NCBI GenBank assembly: GCA_913061145.1
Contig: CAJXUQ010000015.1
Coordinates: 23,766 to 87,765, forward strand
Length of the DNA stretch: 64,000 nucleotides
Direction: 5' to 3'
From: an uncultured Haliea sp.
GTDB taxonomy: Bacteria; Pseudomonadota; Gammaproteobacteria; Pseudomonadales; Halieaceae
The notes under the pieces are model-generated. The model searched no databases. It was not told where the DNA came from and saw only the letters and a list, made by a program, of their open reading frames with translations. Made by a program: the position numbers and the translations under genes. Positions 9,961-18,643 of this stretch are shown one piece after another (within the stretch, counting starts at the first letter, position 1; each line of letters opens with the position of its first letter).

Positions 9961-10746
9961 TCATTGCTGCGCTGCGGGTAACACCCGCAGCGGTTGCTGA
10001 AAAACGCCGGCGTTGCCGGTACTGTGCTGGGAGGCTGTGACCTGCAGGATGAAGTCGCCACTACCCGGGAGCTGGACCGTACCGGAAAATTCATTTTCAA
10101 CACCGGTAAATTCCAGCGTCTGCTGGGCCACACGCTCACCGTCACGCAACACCTGCAGCGTCACGGCAAAGTCACTCACCGGCCAGAGGCCATCACGGTC
10201 CAGCGGGCAACCGCAGAGCATGGTCACCTGTGTGGTCACGGCCAGCTCAGCCGCGCTCACCCGATAATCCACGAGGTCCACAATCAGCCCCGACATGTGC
10301 AGAATCACCGGCCGCTGCGCCCGGTCTTCCCCGGGGAGCAACCAGAGGCTCAGCGCCGTCTGCTGCACACTTTGCGCGACACCCAGTGGGCCGGTGACCG
10401 CGATTTCCACCCGCGTGGGTTGCTCGAGCGCCAGCTCGGCATCAAAGCTCGCAGGAGCGCCCACAGTGGATGAACGGCCACGCAGTTGCGGTTCCTGCAT
10501 GAGCGCCGCCGTGTCCCCGGTGCCGCCCTGCAGCGGACCATGGGCCAGGATCTTCCCGCTCGCCAGATCGCGCACCTGCACCTGCAACCCACCAACCTTG
10601 CTGCCGATAAACTTGGCGTCCTCACTGCGCACCAACACTTTGAGGGGTGTGGTGACAGCATTCTCCAGCGCGAATACCGGTTGCTGCAGGGCCAATAACA
10701 ACAGGCAGGCCATGCCCTGTAACGCGGCTGTGAATGTGTACTTCAT
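9961..10746 (-). CDS. Exported protein of unknown function
   Basis: 261 residues with a clean signal peptide (hydrophobic run ending QQPVFA). Family not recognised. The mature part is predicted mostly beta: repeated strand patterns such as LKVLVRSEDAKFIGSKVGG, PVILHMSGLIVDLVDY and FILQVTASQHS. A CGC motif (TMLCGCPLDRDG) lies in the C-terminal half and is the only cysteine cluster, a possible metal or disulfide site. The frame continues upstream to 11436, but that extension overlaps the opposite-strand yebC-like gene; the ATG at 10746 begins the signal sequence and follows GGGAGA. Confidence 0.65.
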   Translation of the reverse strand: MKYTFTAALQGMACLLLLALQQPVFALENAVTTPLKVLVRSEDAKFIGSKVGGLQVQVRDLASGKILAHGPLQGGTGDTAALMQEPQLRGRSSTVGAPASFDAELALEQPTRVEIAVTGPLGVAQSVQQTALSLWLLPGEDRAQRPVILHMSGLIVDLVDYRVSAAELAVTTQVTMLCGCPLDRDGLWPVSDFAVTLQVLRDGERVAQQTLEFTGVENEFSGTVQLPGSGDFILQVTASQHSTGNAGVFQQPLRVLPAAQQ

Positions 10747-10844
10747 GGGGTTCTCCCGGCGTTGTTCGTCTTCTCTTCCGCCGTAGTCTAGCAGGCTCAC
10801 AAGGGGCCGTAACCGGCTGTTTCCGCCGTCCACCCCCCGGACCC

Positions 10845-10875
10845 TTGTCAAGCCCCCGGGGGCAGGCCCTATAAT
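10845..10875 (+). promoter_or_regulatory. Candidate sigma-70 promoter of the YebC-family gene
   Basis: TTGTCA (10845-10850) and TATAAT (10870-10875) are 19 bp apart, ending 30 bp before the ATG at 10906. The -10 is perfect; the spacing is slightly long. Confidence 0.45.
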
Positions 10876-10905
10876 GCCCGGCTCTGTGACTATCGGGACC
10901 AGCAC

Positions 10906-11619
10906 ATGGGCCGCGCCTACCAGAACCGCAAAGACTCCATCGCCAAAACATCGGACGCCAAGGCCCGCGTGTACAGCAAGTATGCGCGGGAAATCTATGT
11001 GACCGGCAAGGCCGGCGGCACCGACCCCGATGCCAACCTGGCACTGCGCAGCCTGCTCGAGCGCGCGCGCAAGGACCAGGTGCCGGCCCACGTTATCGAG
11101 AAGGCGATCGACAAGGCCACCGGCGGCGGCGGGGAGGACTTTGCCGTGGCGCGCTACGAGGGTTTCGGACCCGGCGGCACCATGGTGATCGTCGAGTGCC
11201 TGACCGACAATCCGAACCGCACCTTTGGCGATGTGCGCCACTGCTTCACCAAAACCAAGTGCAAGCTGGGCACGCCGGGCAGCGTGAGCCACCTGTTCGA
11301 CCACAGCGCGATCCTGGTGTTTCCCGGCGACGATGAAGAAGCGGCCCTGGAAGCCCTGATGGAAGCCGACGTGGACGTCACCGACATCGAGTGTGAGGAC
11401 GGCCGGATCAGTGCGTTTGTCCCCCACACCGAACATTTCAAAGCACGCCAGGCGCTACTGGATGCCTTCAGCGGGCTGGAATTCGACGTCGACGAGGTGC
11501 AGTTCGTGCCCCAGACATCGGTGACCCTGGAAGGCGAGGACGCACAGGTCATGGAGCGTCTGCTGGATATGCTCAACTACCTGGACGACGTACAGAACGT
11601 TTACCACAACGCCGCCTGA
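10906..11619 (+). CDS. YebC/PmpR-family protein (YeeN-like)
   Basis: 237 residues, the full family length. Hallmarks: [15 protein letters not shown] at the start (YebC usually has GHSKW; the RAYQNRK form is the YeeN-like subgroup), the helical [16 protein letters not shown] segment, [19 protein letters not shown], and the acidic C-domain ending NVYHNAA. Members are described as transcriptional regulators and, more recently, as translation factors relieving ribosome stalling; which applies here is unknown. It is monocistronic with a good promoter. Confidence 0.92.
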   Translation: MGRAYQNRKDSIAKTSDAKARVYSKYAREIYVTGKAGGTDPDANLALRSLLERARKDQVPAHVIEKAIDKATGGGGEDFAVARYEGFGPGGTMVIVECLTDNPNRTFGDVRHCFTKTKCKLGTPGSVSHLFDHSAILVFPGDDEEAALEALMEADVDVTDIECEDGRISAFVPHTEHFKARQALLDAFSGLEFDVDEVQFVPQTSVTLEGEDAQVMERLLDMLNYLDDVQNVYHNAA

Positions 11620-11634
11620 TTGCCGCCGCGGGGT

Positions 11635-13380
11635 TTACTGCGCGGCGCGCTGCGCTTCGATCCAGTCCGCCACAACGTCTTCCAGAATCGCGATGGCCAG
11701 CGAACCATTGCCCACCACCACGTCGTGAAAGGCACGCAGGTCGAAGCGACTGCCCAGCGCGTCCTGCGCCCGCTGCCGCAGCGCCTGAATGCGCAATTCA
11801 CCCACCTTGTAGGCCGTGGCCTGCCCGGGCCAGGTAATGTAACGGTCCACTTCCGAAACCACTTCCGCCTCGGTCAGTGCCGAGTTCTCCAGCAGGTAGT
11901 CAATTGCCTGTTGCCGGGTCCAACCAAAAGCGTGTAACCCTGTGTCTATGACCAGCCGGTTGGCGCGCCAGATCTCGTAGGTGAGGCGCCCGAAATCACT
12001 GGCCGGTTCGGTATAGAAGCCCATTTCCCTGCCGAGGCTCTCCGCATACAGACCCCAGCCCTCGCCGAACGCAGCGTGATACAGGGGCTGCCGGAATGCC
12101 GGCAGGTCGAGCTCCAGCGCCAGTGCCGACTGGTGATGATGGCCAGGCACGGCCTCATGCAGGGTCAGCGCCTCCAGCGCGTAAAGTGGCTGCGACTGAA
12201 AGCTGCCGGCGTCAATGAAGTAGACGCCGGCGGTGCGCCCGTCCGCAGGACCGCTGACATAGTAGGCACCGCGGCCCGGCGCGTTGCGAATTTCGTAGGT
12301 GTTACGCGCCAGATGGCCGAAGAAGCGCGGCATCATGCCGTCGGCCCGCTTGGCGATCAGGGCGGTTTTCTCCATCAGCTCCTGCGCTGACTCTGCGTAG
12401 GATTCGGGGGCGGCGCGCAGCTGGTCGAGAAAGGCCCGGAAGCTGCCCTGAAAGCCGCTGCGTTCGATAATCCGCGCCATTTCCGCACGAATACGCGCCG
12501 TCTCCCGCAGACCGATCTCATGGATTTCCCGCGCACTCAGGTTTGTGGTGGTGAAGTAATTAAGCAGGTAGTCGTAGTAGGCATCGCCTCCCGGTATCGA
12601 GGCAATGCCGACGCCCACGCGGCAGCTGGGCAGGTAGGTAGCACGGTAGAAAACCAACAGTTCGCGGTAGGCAGGCAGCACGGAATCGGCAATCAGCCTT
12701 TCCCCGCGCTCGCGAAGGCGCGCGTGCTCACTCTCCGGCACAGCGTCCGGCAGGGCGACAAACGGGGCGTACAGACTGCTGTCTCGCGGGTCCGCCACCA
12801 GCAGCTGCGCAATACTTTCCTCCACGCCGCCCAGCGCGCCGCAGTGTTGTGTAAACCCGCTGTCCACCCCCGCCTGCAGCGCGGCGATCTGCTCGCGATT
12901 GTAACGCGGGAAATCCGCCAGGCTGACCAGATACTGCTCGTAGTCCTCAAGCGTCGCAAAGGGCATGTTCGCCGGCGCATTGGCGAAATAACTGTGGTAG
13001 CCAAACAGGCTGGTAATCGGAAACAGGTGATCCTGGAAGCGATAGCTGTTGCGTTCCGTCTCGCGCTCATAGCGGAACAGGCGGGCACTGATGGCATCCT
13101 GGCCGTCGAGGCTGCGGGTGTCGATTGCGGCCAGGCGCTGCAACATCGCTTCGTTGAATTCCCGGCGTCGCTCGCGGCCCTCGGGACTCAGGTCAGGCAG
13201 CTTTCCCGCCGGACGGAAGGCATCAGGATCCGTACGAAAAAACACCTGTTCCTGCGTGGCCTGCGCCCAGTAGTCGTCAAACAGTGTATGCAACTGCTCC
13301 CGGGGCTCTCCCGCCAGGGTGAGTGACGATAGCAGAGCCAACACGATCGGCAGGGCGCGATACAGTGACAGACGGAACAT
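11635..13380 (-). CDS. DUF885 family exported protein (metallopeptidase-like)
   Basis: 581 residues with an N-terminal signal peptide (MFRLSLYRALPIVLALL, ending LAG). DUF885 is marked by HEAVPGHHHQ near residue 408, a zincin-like HExxxGHH arrangement, and by GEGWGLYAESLGREMG about 30 residues later, supplying the third ligand region. It probably hydrolyses peptides in the periplasm; the substrate is unknown. The ATG at 13380, with GGAGAT upstream, is preferred over the open frame to 13407. It starts 58 bp after kynU in the same direction and may be the last gene of that operon. Confidence 0.88.
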   Translation of the reverse strand: MFRLSLYRALPIVLALLSSLTLAGEPREQLHTLFDDYWAQATQEQVFFRTDPDAFRPAGKLPDLSPEGRERRREFNEAMLQRLAAIDTRSLDGQDAISARLFRYERETERNSYRFQDHLFPITSLFGYHSYFANAPANMPFATLEDYEQYLVSLADFPRYNREQIAALQAGVDSGFTQHCGALGGVEESIAQLLVADPRDSSLYAPFVALPDAVPESEHARLRERGERLIADSVLPAYRELLVFYRATYLPSCRVGVGIASIPGGDAYYDYLLNYFTTTNLSAREIHEIGLRETARIRAEMARIIERSGFQGSFRAFLDQLRAAPESYAESAQELMEKTALIAKRADGMMPRFFGHLARNTYEIRNAPGRGAYYVSGPADGRTAGVYFIDAGSFQSQPLYALEALTLHEAVPGHHHQSALALELDLPAFRQPLYHAAFGEGWGLYAESLGREMGFYTEPASDFGRLTYEIWRANRLVIDTGLHAFGWTRQQAIDYLLENSALTEAEVVSEVDRYITWPGQATAYKVGELRIQALRQRAQDALGSRFDLRAFHDVVVGNGSLAIAILEDVVADWIEAQRAAQ

Positions 13381-13438
13381 GGAAATCTCCAGCAGCAGCG
13401 TTGGCACCAGAATAACAGGCCCACGGCATTCCGGGTAT

Positions 13439-14668
13439 TCAGGTCACCTGTGGCCGCTGCCTGAAGCGGGCATCGCGGTACAGCGCGCTGGCCAGGATGT
13501 GGCGCAGCCGGTCCACCGCGCAGGCCACATCGGCAAAACTGTTGTACAGCGGCGCAAAGCCGAAGCGCACCACATCCGGCTCGCGGAAATCGACAATCAC
13601 CCCGGCTTCAATCAGTGCCTGCGATACACCCCAGGCATGGGGGTGCGACAGCGCGACATGGCTGCCACGGCGAGCACCATCGCGCGGGGTCAGCAGGCAC
13701 AGCTCGCCGGCTGTAAGGTCCTCCTCAATACCCTCAATGAAGCATCTGGACAGTGCCAGTGACTTGGCCCGCAACGCTGCCATGGACACACCCTCGAAGC
13801 AGTCGAGGGCCGTATCCAGAGCGGCCATACCGAGGATGCCCGGCGTGCCCGCGAGGTAGCGGCGAATACCGGGGGCGGGACGATAGTCCGGCTCGAACGC
13901 AAATGGCTGGGCATGACCCAACCAGCCGGACAGCGGCTGCGACACCTGATTCTGGTGACGTTCGGCGAGATAGACGAACGCGGGGGCACCCGGCCCGCCG
14001 TTGAGGAACTTATAGCCGCAGCCCACCGCCATGTCGACCTCCCAGGCATCCAGCTGGATCGGCAACACACCTGCGCTGTGGGCCAGATCCCACAGCACAA
14101 GAATGCCCTGCGCATGCGCCGCGCGGGTCAGCGCCTGTACATCGTGCAGGCTGCCGTCGCGGAAGTTCACCTGGGTGAGCATCAGTACGGCCACCTCGCT
14201 GTTCATGGCGCCCGCCAGCTGTTCCAGTGGCACGCTGCGCAGGGTGCAGCGCGCGTCACCCAGCAGGTCGCTAATGCCCTCGGCAAGGTAAAGATCGGTG
14301 GGGAAGTTATCCCGCTGGCTGAGGATCACCGAACGGCCAGGTCGCAACTGCAGGGCGGTGGTGAGCAGCTTGAACAGGTTCAGCGAAATGCTGTCGCAAC
14401 ACAGGACCTGACCGGGGCCGGCTCCGACCAGCGCAGCGATTTTTTCGCCGACACTGATCGGCATGCCGATCCAGTCGTGGCGATTCCAACTGCTGATCAG
14501 GTCGCGACCCCACTCCTCGCGCAGCAGCCGTTCAAGCCGGGCGGGCACGGCGGCGGGCAGCACACCCAGGGAGTTGCCGTCCAGGTAGACCGTGTTGTCG
14601 GGCAGCTGGAAGCGCTGGCGCAGGTAACCAAGCGCATCCTGGGCATCGAGTGCGGCGGGATCTCTCAT
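13439..14668 (-). CDS. kynU: Kynureninase
   Basis: 409 residues. PLP-dependent fold-type I hydrolase that splits L-kynurenine to anthranilate and alanine. Seen: YLDGNSLGVLP at residues 28-38, SWNRHDW at 60, the PLP-binding VLWDLAHSAG (Asp194, His197), and the Schiff-base lysine in GCGYKFLNGGPGAP (Lys220). The C-terminal VVRFGFAPLYNSFADV is typical. Its start overlaps the upstream alpha/beta hydrolase by 4 bp (ATGA), so the two are translationally coupled. No tryptophan dioxygenase gene is in the window. Confidence 0.96.
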   Translation of the reverse strand: MRDPAALDAQDALGYLRQRFQLPDNTVYLDGNSLGVLPAAVPARLERLLREEWGRDLISSWNRHDWIGMPISVGEKIAALVGAGPGQVLCCDSISLNLFKLLTTALQLRPGRSVILSQRDNFPTDLYLAEGISDLLGDARCTLRSVPLEQLAGAMNSEVAVLMLTQVNFRDGSLHDVQALTRAAHAQGILVLWDLAHSAGVLPIQLDAWEVDMAVGCGYKFLNGGPGAPAFVYLAERHQNQVSQPLSGWLGHAQPFAFEPDYRPAPGIRRYLAGTPGILGMAALDTALDCFEGVSMAALRAKSLALSRCFIEGIEEDLTAGELCLLTPRDGARRGSHVALSHPHAWGVSQALIEAGVIVDFREPDVVRFGFAPLYNSFADVACAVDRLRHILASALYRDARFRQRPQVT

Positions 14669-15540
14669 GGCTGTTCCAGCAGCGTGTGCAAGGCCTGGAC
14701 AATGGCCGGAAACGCCGCTGTCCCCGGGTGCACAAGGTCGAAATGTCCGGCGCCCGCAATGACGCGCGCAGCGGCCTGCGGTATCGCATGCATCTGTGCG
14801 AGCGGCACGATGGAGTCAGCATCACCATGCAGGAGCATCGTTGCCGGCGGCAGTGCCAGTCGATGTGGCGAGGCCGCCGCATACTGCGCCGGCACCTCCT
14901 GCGGCAGCCCACCAAGAAACGGACCGGTCGCGCGCTGGCAACTGTTGCTGCCCAGGGCGTACGCGTCGAGGTCAGTGATGGCAGCCAGCCCAAGCACGCC
15001 GCGCATACGAAGCCCGTTCAGCGGCGCCCGCTCCAGCGCTGCAGTCGCCCACAGGGCCAGCTGCCCGCCCGCAGAATGCCCGACCAGCAGCACCTGTTGC
15101 AGGTCCGCGCCTGTCGGCGCCTGCGCCTGCAACGCCCGCAGCGCAGCCAGCAGGTCTTCCCCGCTCCCGGGCCAGCCACCCCCCGCCTCCCCGACACGGC
15201 GATATTCCGGGGCCCACACGGCAAACCCTTCGGCCGCGAGGGCCGAGGCCAGTGGGGCAATGTGTGCCACGTCATAGGCCTCCAGCCAGCAGCCGCCGTG
15301 CACGAGTACAACAACCGGCGCCGGCTCGCTGGCAGGCGGCGCACGCCAGAAGCGGACGTACTGGCTGGCCGCCGGACCGTAGGTAAATTGCGCGCTGTGC
15401 GGCGCGGCACCCGCGGACAGTACGTCGGCGAAGCTCACCGGCATGTCGACAGATTGCGCCGGCACCACGGCTGAGACCATTACGCCGGGGAGAAACGCAG
15501 CCAGTGCCTGGAACAGGTGCAGCCTGATCACTGTGCGCAA
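14665..15540 (-). CDS. Exported alpha/beta hydrolase, candidate kynurenine formamidase
   Basis: 291 residues. Oxyanion-hole motif HGGCW at 81-85 and nucleophile elbow GHSAGG at 154-159 (Ser156) define the esterase/AFMID-like alpha/beta hydrolase group; the acid is probably Asp in LHGDADSIVP and the His is in GAGHFDLVHPG. Coupling to kynU (4-bp overlap) suggests hydrolysis of N-formylkynurenine to kynurenine. A hydrophobic N-terminus (ALAAFLPGVMVSAVVPAQS) looks like a signal peptide, which would be odd for that cytoplasmic step. A start further downstream is possible. Other esterase substrates cannot be excluded. Confidence 0.8.
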   Translation of the reverse strand: MRTVIRLHLFQALAAFLPGVMVSAVVPAQSVDMPVSFADVLSAGAAPHSAQFTYGPAASQYVRFWRAPPASEPAPVVVLVHGGCWLEAYDVAHIAPLASALAAEGFAVWAPEYRRVGEAGGGWPGSGEDLLAALRALQAQAPTGADLQQVLLVGHSAGGQLALWATAALERAPLNGLRMRGVLGLAAITDLDAYALGSNSCQRATGPFLGGLPQEVPAQYAAASPHRLALPPATMLLHGDADSIVPLAQMHAIPQAAARVIAGAGHFDLVHPGTAAFPAIVQALHTLLEQP

Positions 15541-16124
15541 CGATAGAGGCCGGGGTTGCGTACCTGCATCACGCCATTGGCCTGATGCACGAAACCCACA
15601 TTCATACGGGTCGCGGTTGCCGGCACATTTACAGGAATACGCACCGTAAACCAGTCTGTCTGCCCGAGGTGTGGCTCATGCTCCAGCGTGCTGTCCAGCA
15701 TGAGACGGTCCCCGCCCATGACCGGATCGGGATCGCCCCAGATCAGAATCTGCGCACCACCGCCGCGCTTGAAGCCATGAATGACCTCATCGGTGTCCAG
15801 CGCCAGCTTGAACTCTGCCTGAAACAGCAACTGCTCGCCGCGCAGCGCGCGCGCACGGGGCGCCTGGCTGAACTTGAACCAGGGCTGGGTCGCAATCTTT
15901 TCGATGGTCAGCACGCCGTCGTTTACCTCGGTGGTGAAGGAGCGCTCACCCGCGTGCTGGGAACCCGACCAGGGACGCAGTGAGCCGCTCGTCTCGTCGG
16001 CGGCAAAGCCGGGGTTACCCAGCAGATTCTCTCCCAGGTCACAGGAACCTGCCACCGTGGTGGGACCCGCGCCGGCCTGACAGGCAGCCAGCAACAGTGC
16101 CAGCAGCGGAACAATGATTTTCAT
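15528..16124 (-). CDS. Putative lipoprotein of unknown function
   Basis: 198 residues with lipobox LLAAC (Cys near residue 15). The rest resembles a carbohydrate-binding-like beta-sandwich: NLLGNPGFAADETSGSLRPW is the common opening of CBM/galactose-binding modules, and it ends with strands TDWFTVRIPVNV and MNVGFVHQA. No catalytic domain is present. Its 3' end overlaps the hydrolase start by 13 bp, so it heads the putative lipoprotein-hydrolase-kynU operon. Confidence 0.7.
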   Translation of the reverse strand: MKIIVPLLALLLAACQAGAGPTTVAGSCDLGENLLGNPGFAADETSGSLRPWSGSQHAGERSFTTEVNDGVLTIEKIATQPWFKFSQAPRARALRGEQLLFQAEFKLALDTDEVIHGFKRGGGAQILIWGDPDPVMGGDRLMLDSTLEHEPHLGQTDWFTVRIPVNVPATATRMNVGFVHQANGVMQVRNPGLYRCAQ

Positions 16125-16226
16125 GGCGGATGAATCCTCTTGGTCGACGGAGCCCAGCGCCGTATGCTATCCCAGAGCGGCTGGCGACTACAGACCGAAT
16201 ACATAACAAGACTGAGGAACCTCGGC

Positions 16227-17171
16227 ATGATGACTCTTCACGCTACCAGCCTGCGGGCTTTTCTGGCAGCACTGACACTCGCAACACCGGCCATGGCTGA
16301 CGACTGGTACCCTTCGCGCCACGGCGCAGACGACACTCTGGGCGCAATCAATTTTCTCTCGCCGGACAAAGTGGTGCAGGCGGCGCGTCTGGTCACCACC
16401 GGCAAAACCTATGCGCTGGGTGTACCCACAGGGCCGGACTCTCCAGCCTATGGGCCGCGCCGCTATGCCATGACCGTCCTGCAACTGGACGATGGCCTGG
16501 GCACTCCCCTGGCGGCAAACGGCATCACCTCCAACGATGACCTGCTGCAGACCTGGATGGGCATTGGCAGCCAGATTGACGGCCTCGGCCACTTGGGCAT
16601 CAGGCATCGCTACTACAACGGCAAACACCCCAGTGAGTTCGTGACGGTGACGGGGCTGACCACTTTCGGTATCGACACCCTGCCACCCATCGTCAGCCGG
16701 GGTGTGCTGCTGGACATGGCGGCGCATTTTGGCAAGCCGATGCTCGAAGCGGGCACGGTGTTCAACAGCGCGGAGATCAAGGCCGCGGCCAGCGCACAGA
16801 ATGTGCGCCTGGAACAGGGCGACGTTGTGCTCTTCCATACCGGATGGCTGTCGCTGTCTGAAACCGATCCCGAGCGTTTCATGGCCGGCGAACCCGGGCT
16901 CGGGGAGGACGGTGCGCGCTATCTCGGTGAGTTGGGCGTGGTGGCCGTGGGGGCGGACACCTGGGGACTGGACGCCCTGCCCGGCGACAAGGCAGATGAG
17001 TTGTTCCCCGCACACCAGGAACTGCTGGCGCGCCAGGGCGTGTACGTGCTGGAAAACATGGATACGCGGGCACTGGTGGCAGACGGGGTGCAGGAATTTC
17101 TCTTCGTGCTGGGTCAACCGCGCTTTGTGGGCGCGGTGCAGGCCGTCATCAACCCGGTGGCCATTCGCTGA
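16227..17171 (+). CDS. Cyclase family protein (KynB-like fold), exported
   Basis: 314 residues with a signal peptide ending PAMAD. The cyclase/KynB family is seen in DDTLGAINFLSPDKVVQAARLV, the metal-site region GSQIDGLGHLGIRH (the usual HxGTHxDxPxH is replaced by the SQxDGLGH variant of the long subgroup), and GDVVLFHTGW followed by GADTWGLDALP. Members hydrolyse amides or lactones with a divalent metal; some are kynurenine formamidases. It is divergent from the kynU operon, 102 bp apart, so a second formamidase is possible. Start: ATGs at 16227 and 16230 both follow GAGGAA. Confidence 0.85.
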   Translation: MMTLHATSLRAFLAALTLATPAMADDWYPSRHGADDTLGAINFLSPDKVVQAARLVTTGKTYALGVPTGPDSPAYGPRRYAMTVLQLDDGLGTPLAANGITSNDDLLQTWMGIGSQIDGLGHLGIRHRYYNGKHPSEFVTVTGLTTFGIDTLPPIVSRGVLLDMAAHFGKPMLEAGTVFNSAEIKAAASAQNVRLEQGDVVLFHTGWLSLSETDPERFMAGEPGLGEDGARYLGELGVVAVGADTWGLDALPGDKADELFPAHQELLARQGVYVLENMDTRALVADGVQEFLFVLGQPRFVGAVQAVINPVAIR

Positions 17172-17240
17172 GCACGCGCGCTGGCCACCGTCATGGAAAT
17201 TGCGTAGCGTTGAGCGTGCCCCGCAGAGGAACCTGATACC

Positions 17241-18626
17241 GTGAATACACACCGAAACCTGTTTCTACCCATTGCCATTGCCCTGCTTGCCGGCTGTTCC
17301 GACGGCAGCGACCAGCCACCGCCGGAACCTGTCGCGCCCTCATCGCTGAGCATAGCGCCCACGGCTGTTCCCGAGGGCGCCCCGGGCGAAATGTCCACAC
17401 TGCGTTTCCGTGCAACCCTGACCGAGCCGCAGCCCGCCCCGGTGCGCGTCATCTTCCGCACCGAGGGCGACAGCGCCCGCCCGGACATCGACTTCCTGCC
17501 CACTGAGGGCGACGTCACGATTGCAGCCGGCGCCCTGAGCGCCGATATTACGGTGGAGGTGTTTGGCAACGCGCTTGACGAACCTGCCAAAACGCTGCGC
17601 CTGGTTTACAGCGTTGACGGCAATGCCGAACCGACCGGGGACACGGCGCTGGGAACCATCGCCAACGACGACGCCCTGTGCCAGACCTCCGCGGACAAGG
17701 AGCCCAACCCCTGGCGCGTATTCGGCGCAGATCCGCTGAACTACGCCCACCGCGGCGGTGTGATCGATTTCCCCGAGAACACGCTGTACGCCTATGCGGA
17801 AGTCGCGGAGGTCGGCGCCGACGTACTGGAGATGGACGTCTACCAGACGCTCGACAACGAACTGGTGATACTTCATGACCTGACGGTGGACCGCACCACC
17901 AACGGCGAGGGTCGCGTTGTCGACCTGACCCTTGCTGAACTGCGCGAGCTGGACGCCGCCTACTGGTTCGTACCCGGCGTTGGGACACCCCGTGACCGCC
18001 CGGAAGCCGACTACGTGTTCCGTGGCATCGCCACCGGTGACCGCCCGCCACCGCCCGGCTACAGCCGCGAGGACTTCCGCATTCCCACGCTGGAGGAAGC
18101 CCTGCAGCGCTTTGCGGGCAGGCTGTTGAACGTTGAATTGAAGCCGGACCTGGACGGGGTCGGCGACTACGAACAGCAGATTGCGACGTTGCTGCTGCGC
18201 TACGGACGGACCCACGACATTATCGCGGCGTCGTTTGTCGACGAGGCCGCCAATGCCTTCAAGCGTGCGGCACCCTGCATACCCACGTCGGTGCCGCTGG
18301 GCCAGGGTACCGGCCTGGTGCTGGGGGCACAGGGCCCCGGCACGATTCCGCCGGTGCCGGAACACGTGTCGTTCCAGGTGCCGCCGGATACCAGCCAGAT
18401 TACCGGCGAAGGCCAGCTCCCCGAGGGCTTCTTCCTGCAGGTGGTCAATGAAGACTTTGTAGCCGATGCCCACGCGGCCAATCTCGCCGTTCAGGTGTGG
18501 ACCATCAACGCCTGTGAGGACATGTTGCAGATGATGGCGCTGGGAGTGGATGCTATAATGACCGACCGTCCCGTGCTCCTGCAGTCCTTGCTGGACACAC
18601 CACCCGCTGAACGTCGCTGCGACTGA
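17241..18626 (+). CDS. Glycerophosphodiester phosphodiesterase lipoprotein with Calx-beta-like domain
   Basis: 461 residues. Lipobox LLAGC (Cys near 19), a Pro-rich linker, then a Calx-beta-like sandwich (about 35-140) whose signature is ending GTIANDDA. The GDPD TIM barrel follows: NYAHRGGVIDFPENT supplies catalytic His-Arg and Glu, VLEMDVYQTLDNELVILHD the metal ligands and second His, then LLNVELKPD, and closing VWTINACEDM...GVDAIMTDRP. It would release an alcohol and glycerol-3-phosphate from phosphodiesters at the cell surface or periplasm. GTG start with AGAGGAA upstream. The sulfatase gene follows 17 bp later. Confidence 0.92.
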   Translation: MNTHRNLFLPIAIALLAGCSDGSDQPPPEPVAPSSLSIAPTAVPEGAPGEMSTLRFRATLTEPQPAPVRVIFRTEGDSARPDIDFLPTEGDVTIAAGALSADITVEVFGNALDEPAKTLRLVYSVDGNAEPTGDTALGTIANDDALCQTSADKEPNPWRVFGADPLNYAHRGGVIDFPENTLYAYAEVAEVGADVLEMDVYQTLDNELVILHDLTVDRTTNGEGRVVDLTLAELRELDAAYWFVPGVGTPRDRPEADYVFRGIATGDRPPPPGYSREDFRIPTLEEALQRFAGRLLNVELKPDLDGVGDYEQQIATLLLRYGRTHDIIAASFVDEAANAFKRAAPCIPTSVPLGQGTGLVLGAQGPGTIPPVPEHVSFQVPPDTSQITGEGQLPEGFFLQVVNEDFVADAHAANLAVQVWTINACEDMLQMMALGVDAIMTDRPVLLQSLLDTPPAERRCD

Positions 18627-18643
18627 TCCGGAGACCACACCCT

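Noticed and set aside
9961..11436. 491-residue version of the exported protein
   Set aside because: The extra part is antisense to the YebC-family gene; the signal peptide starts at 10746.
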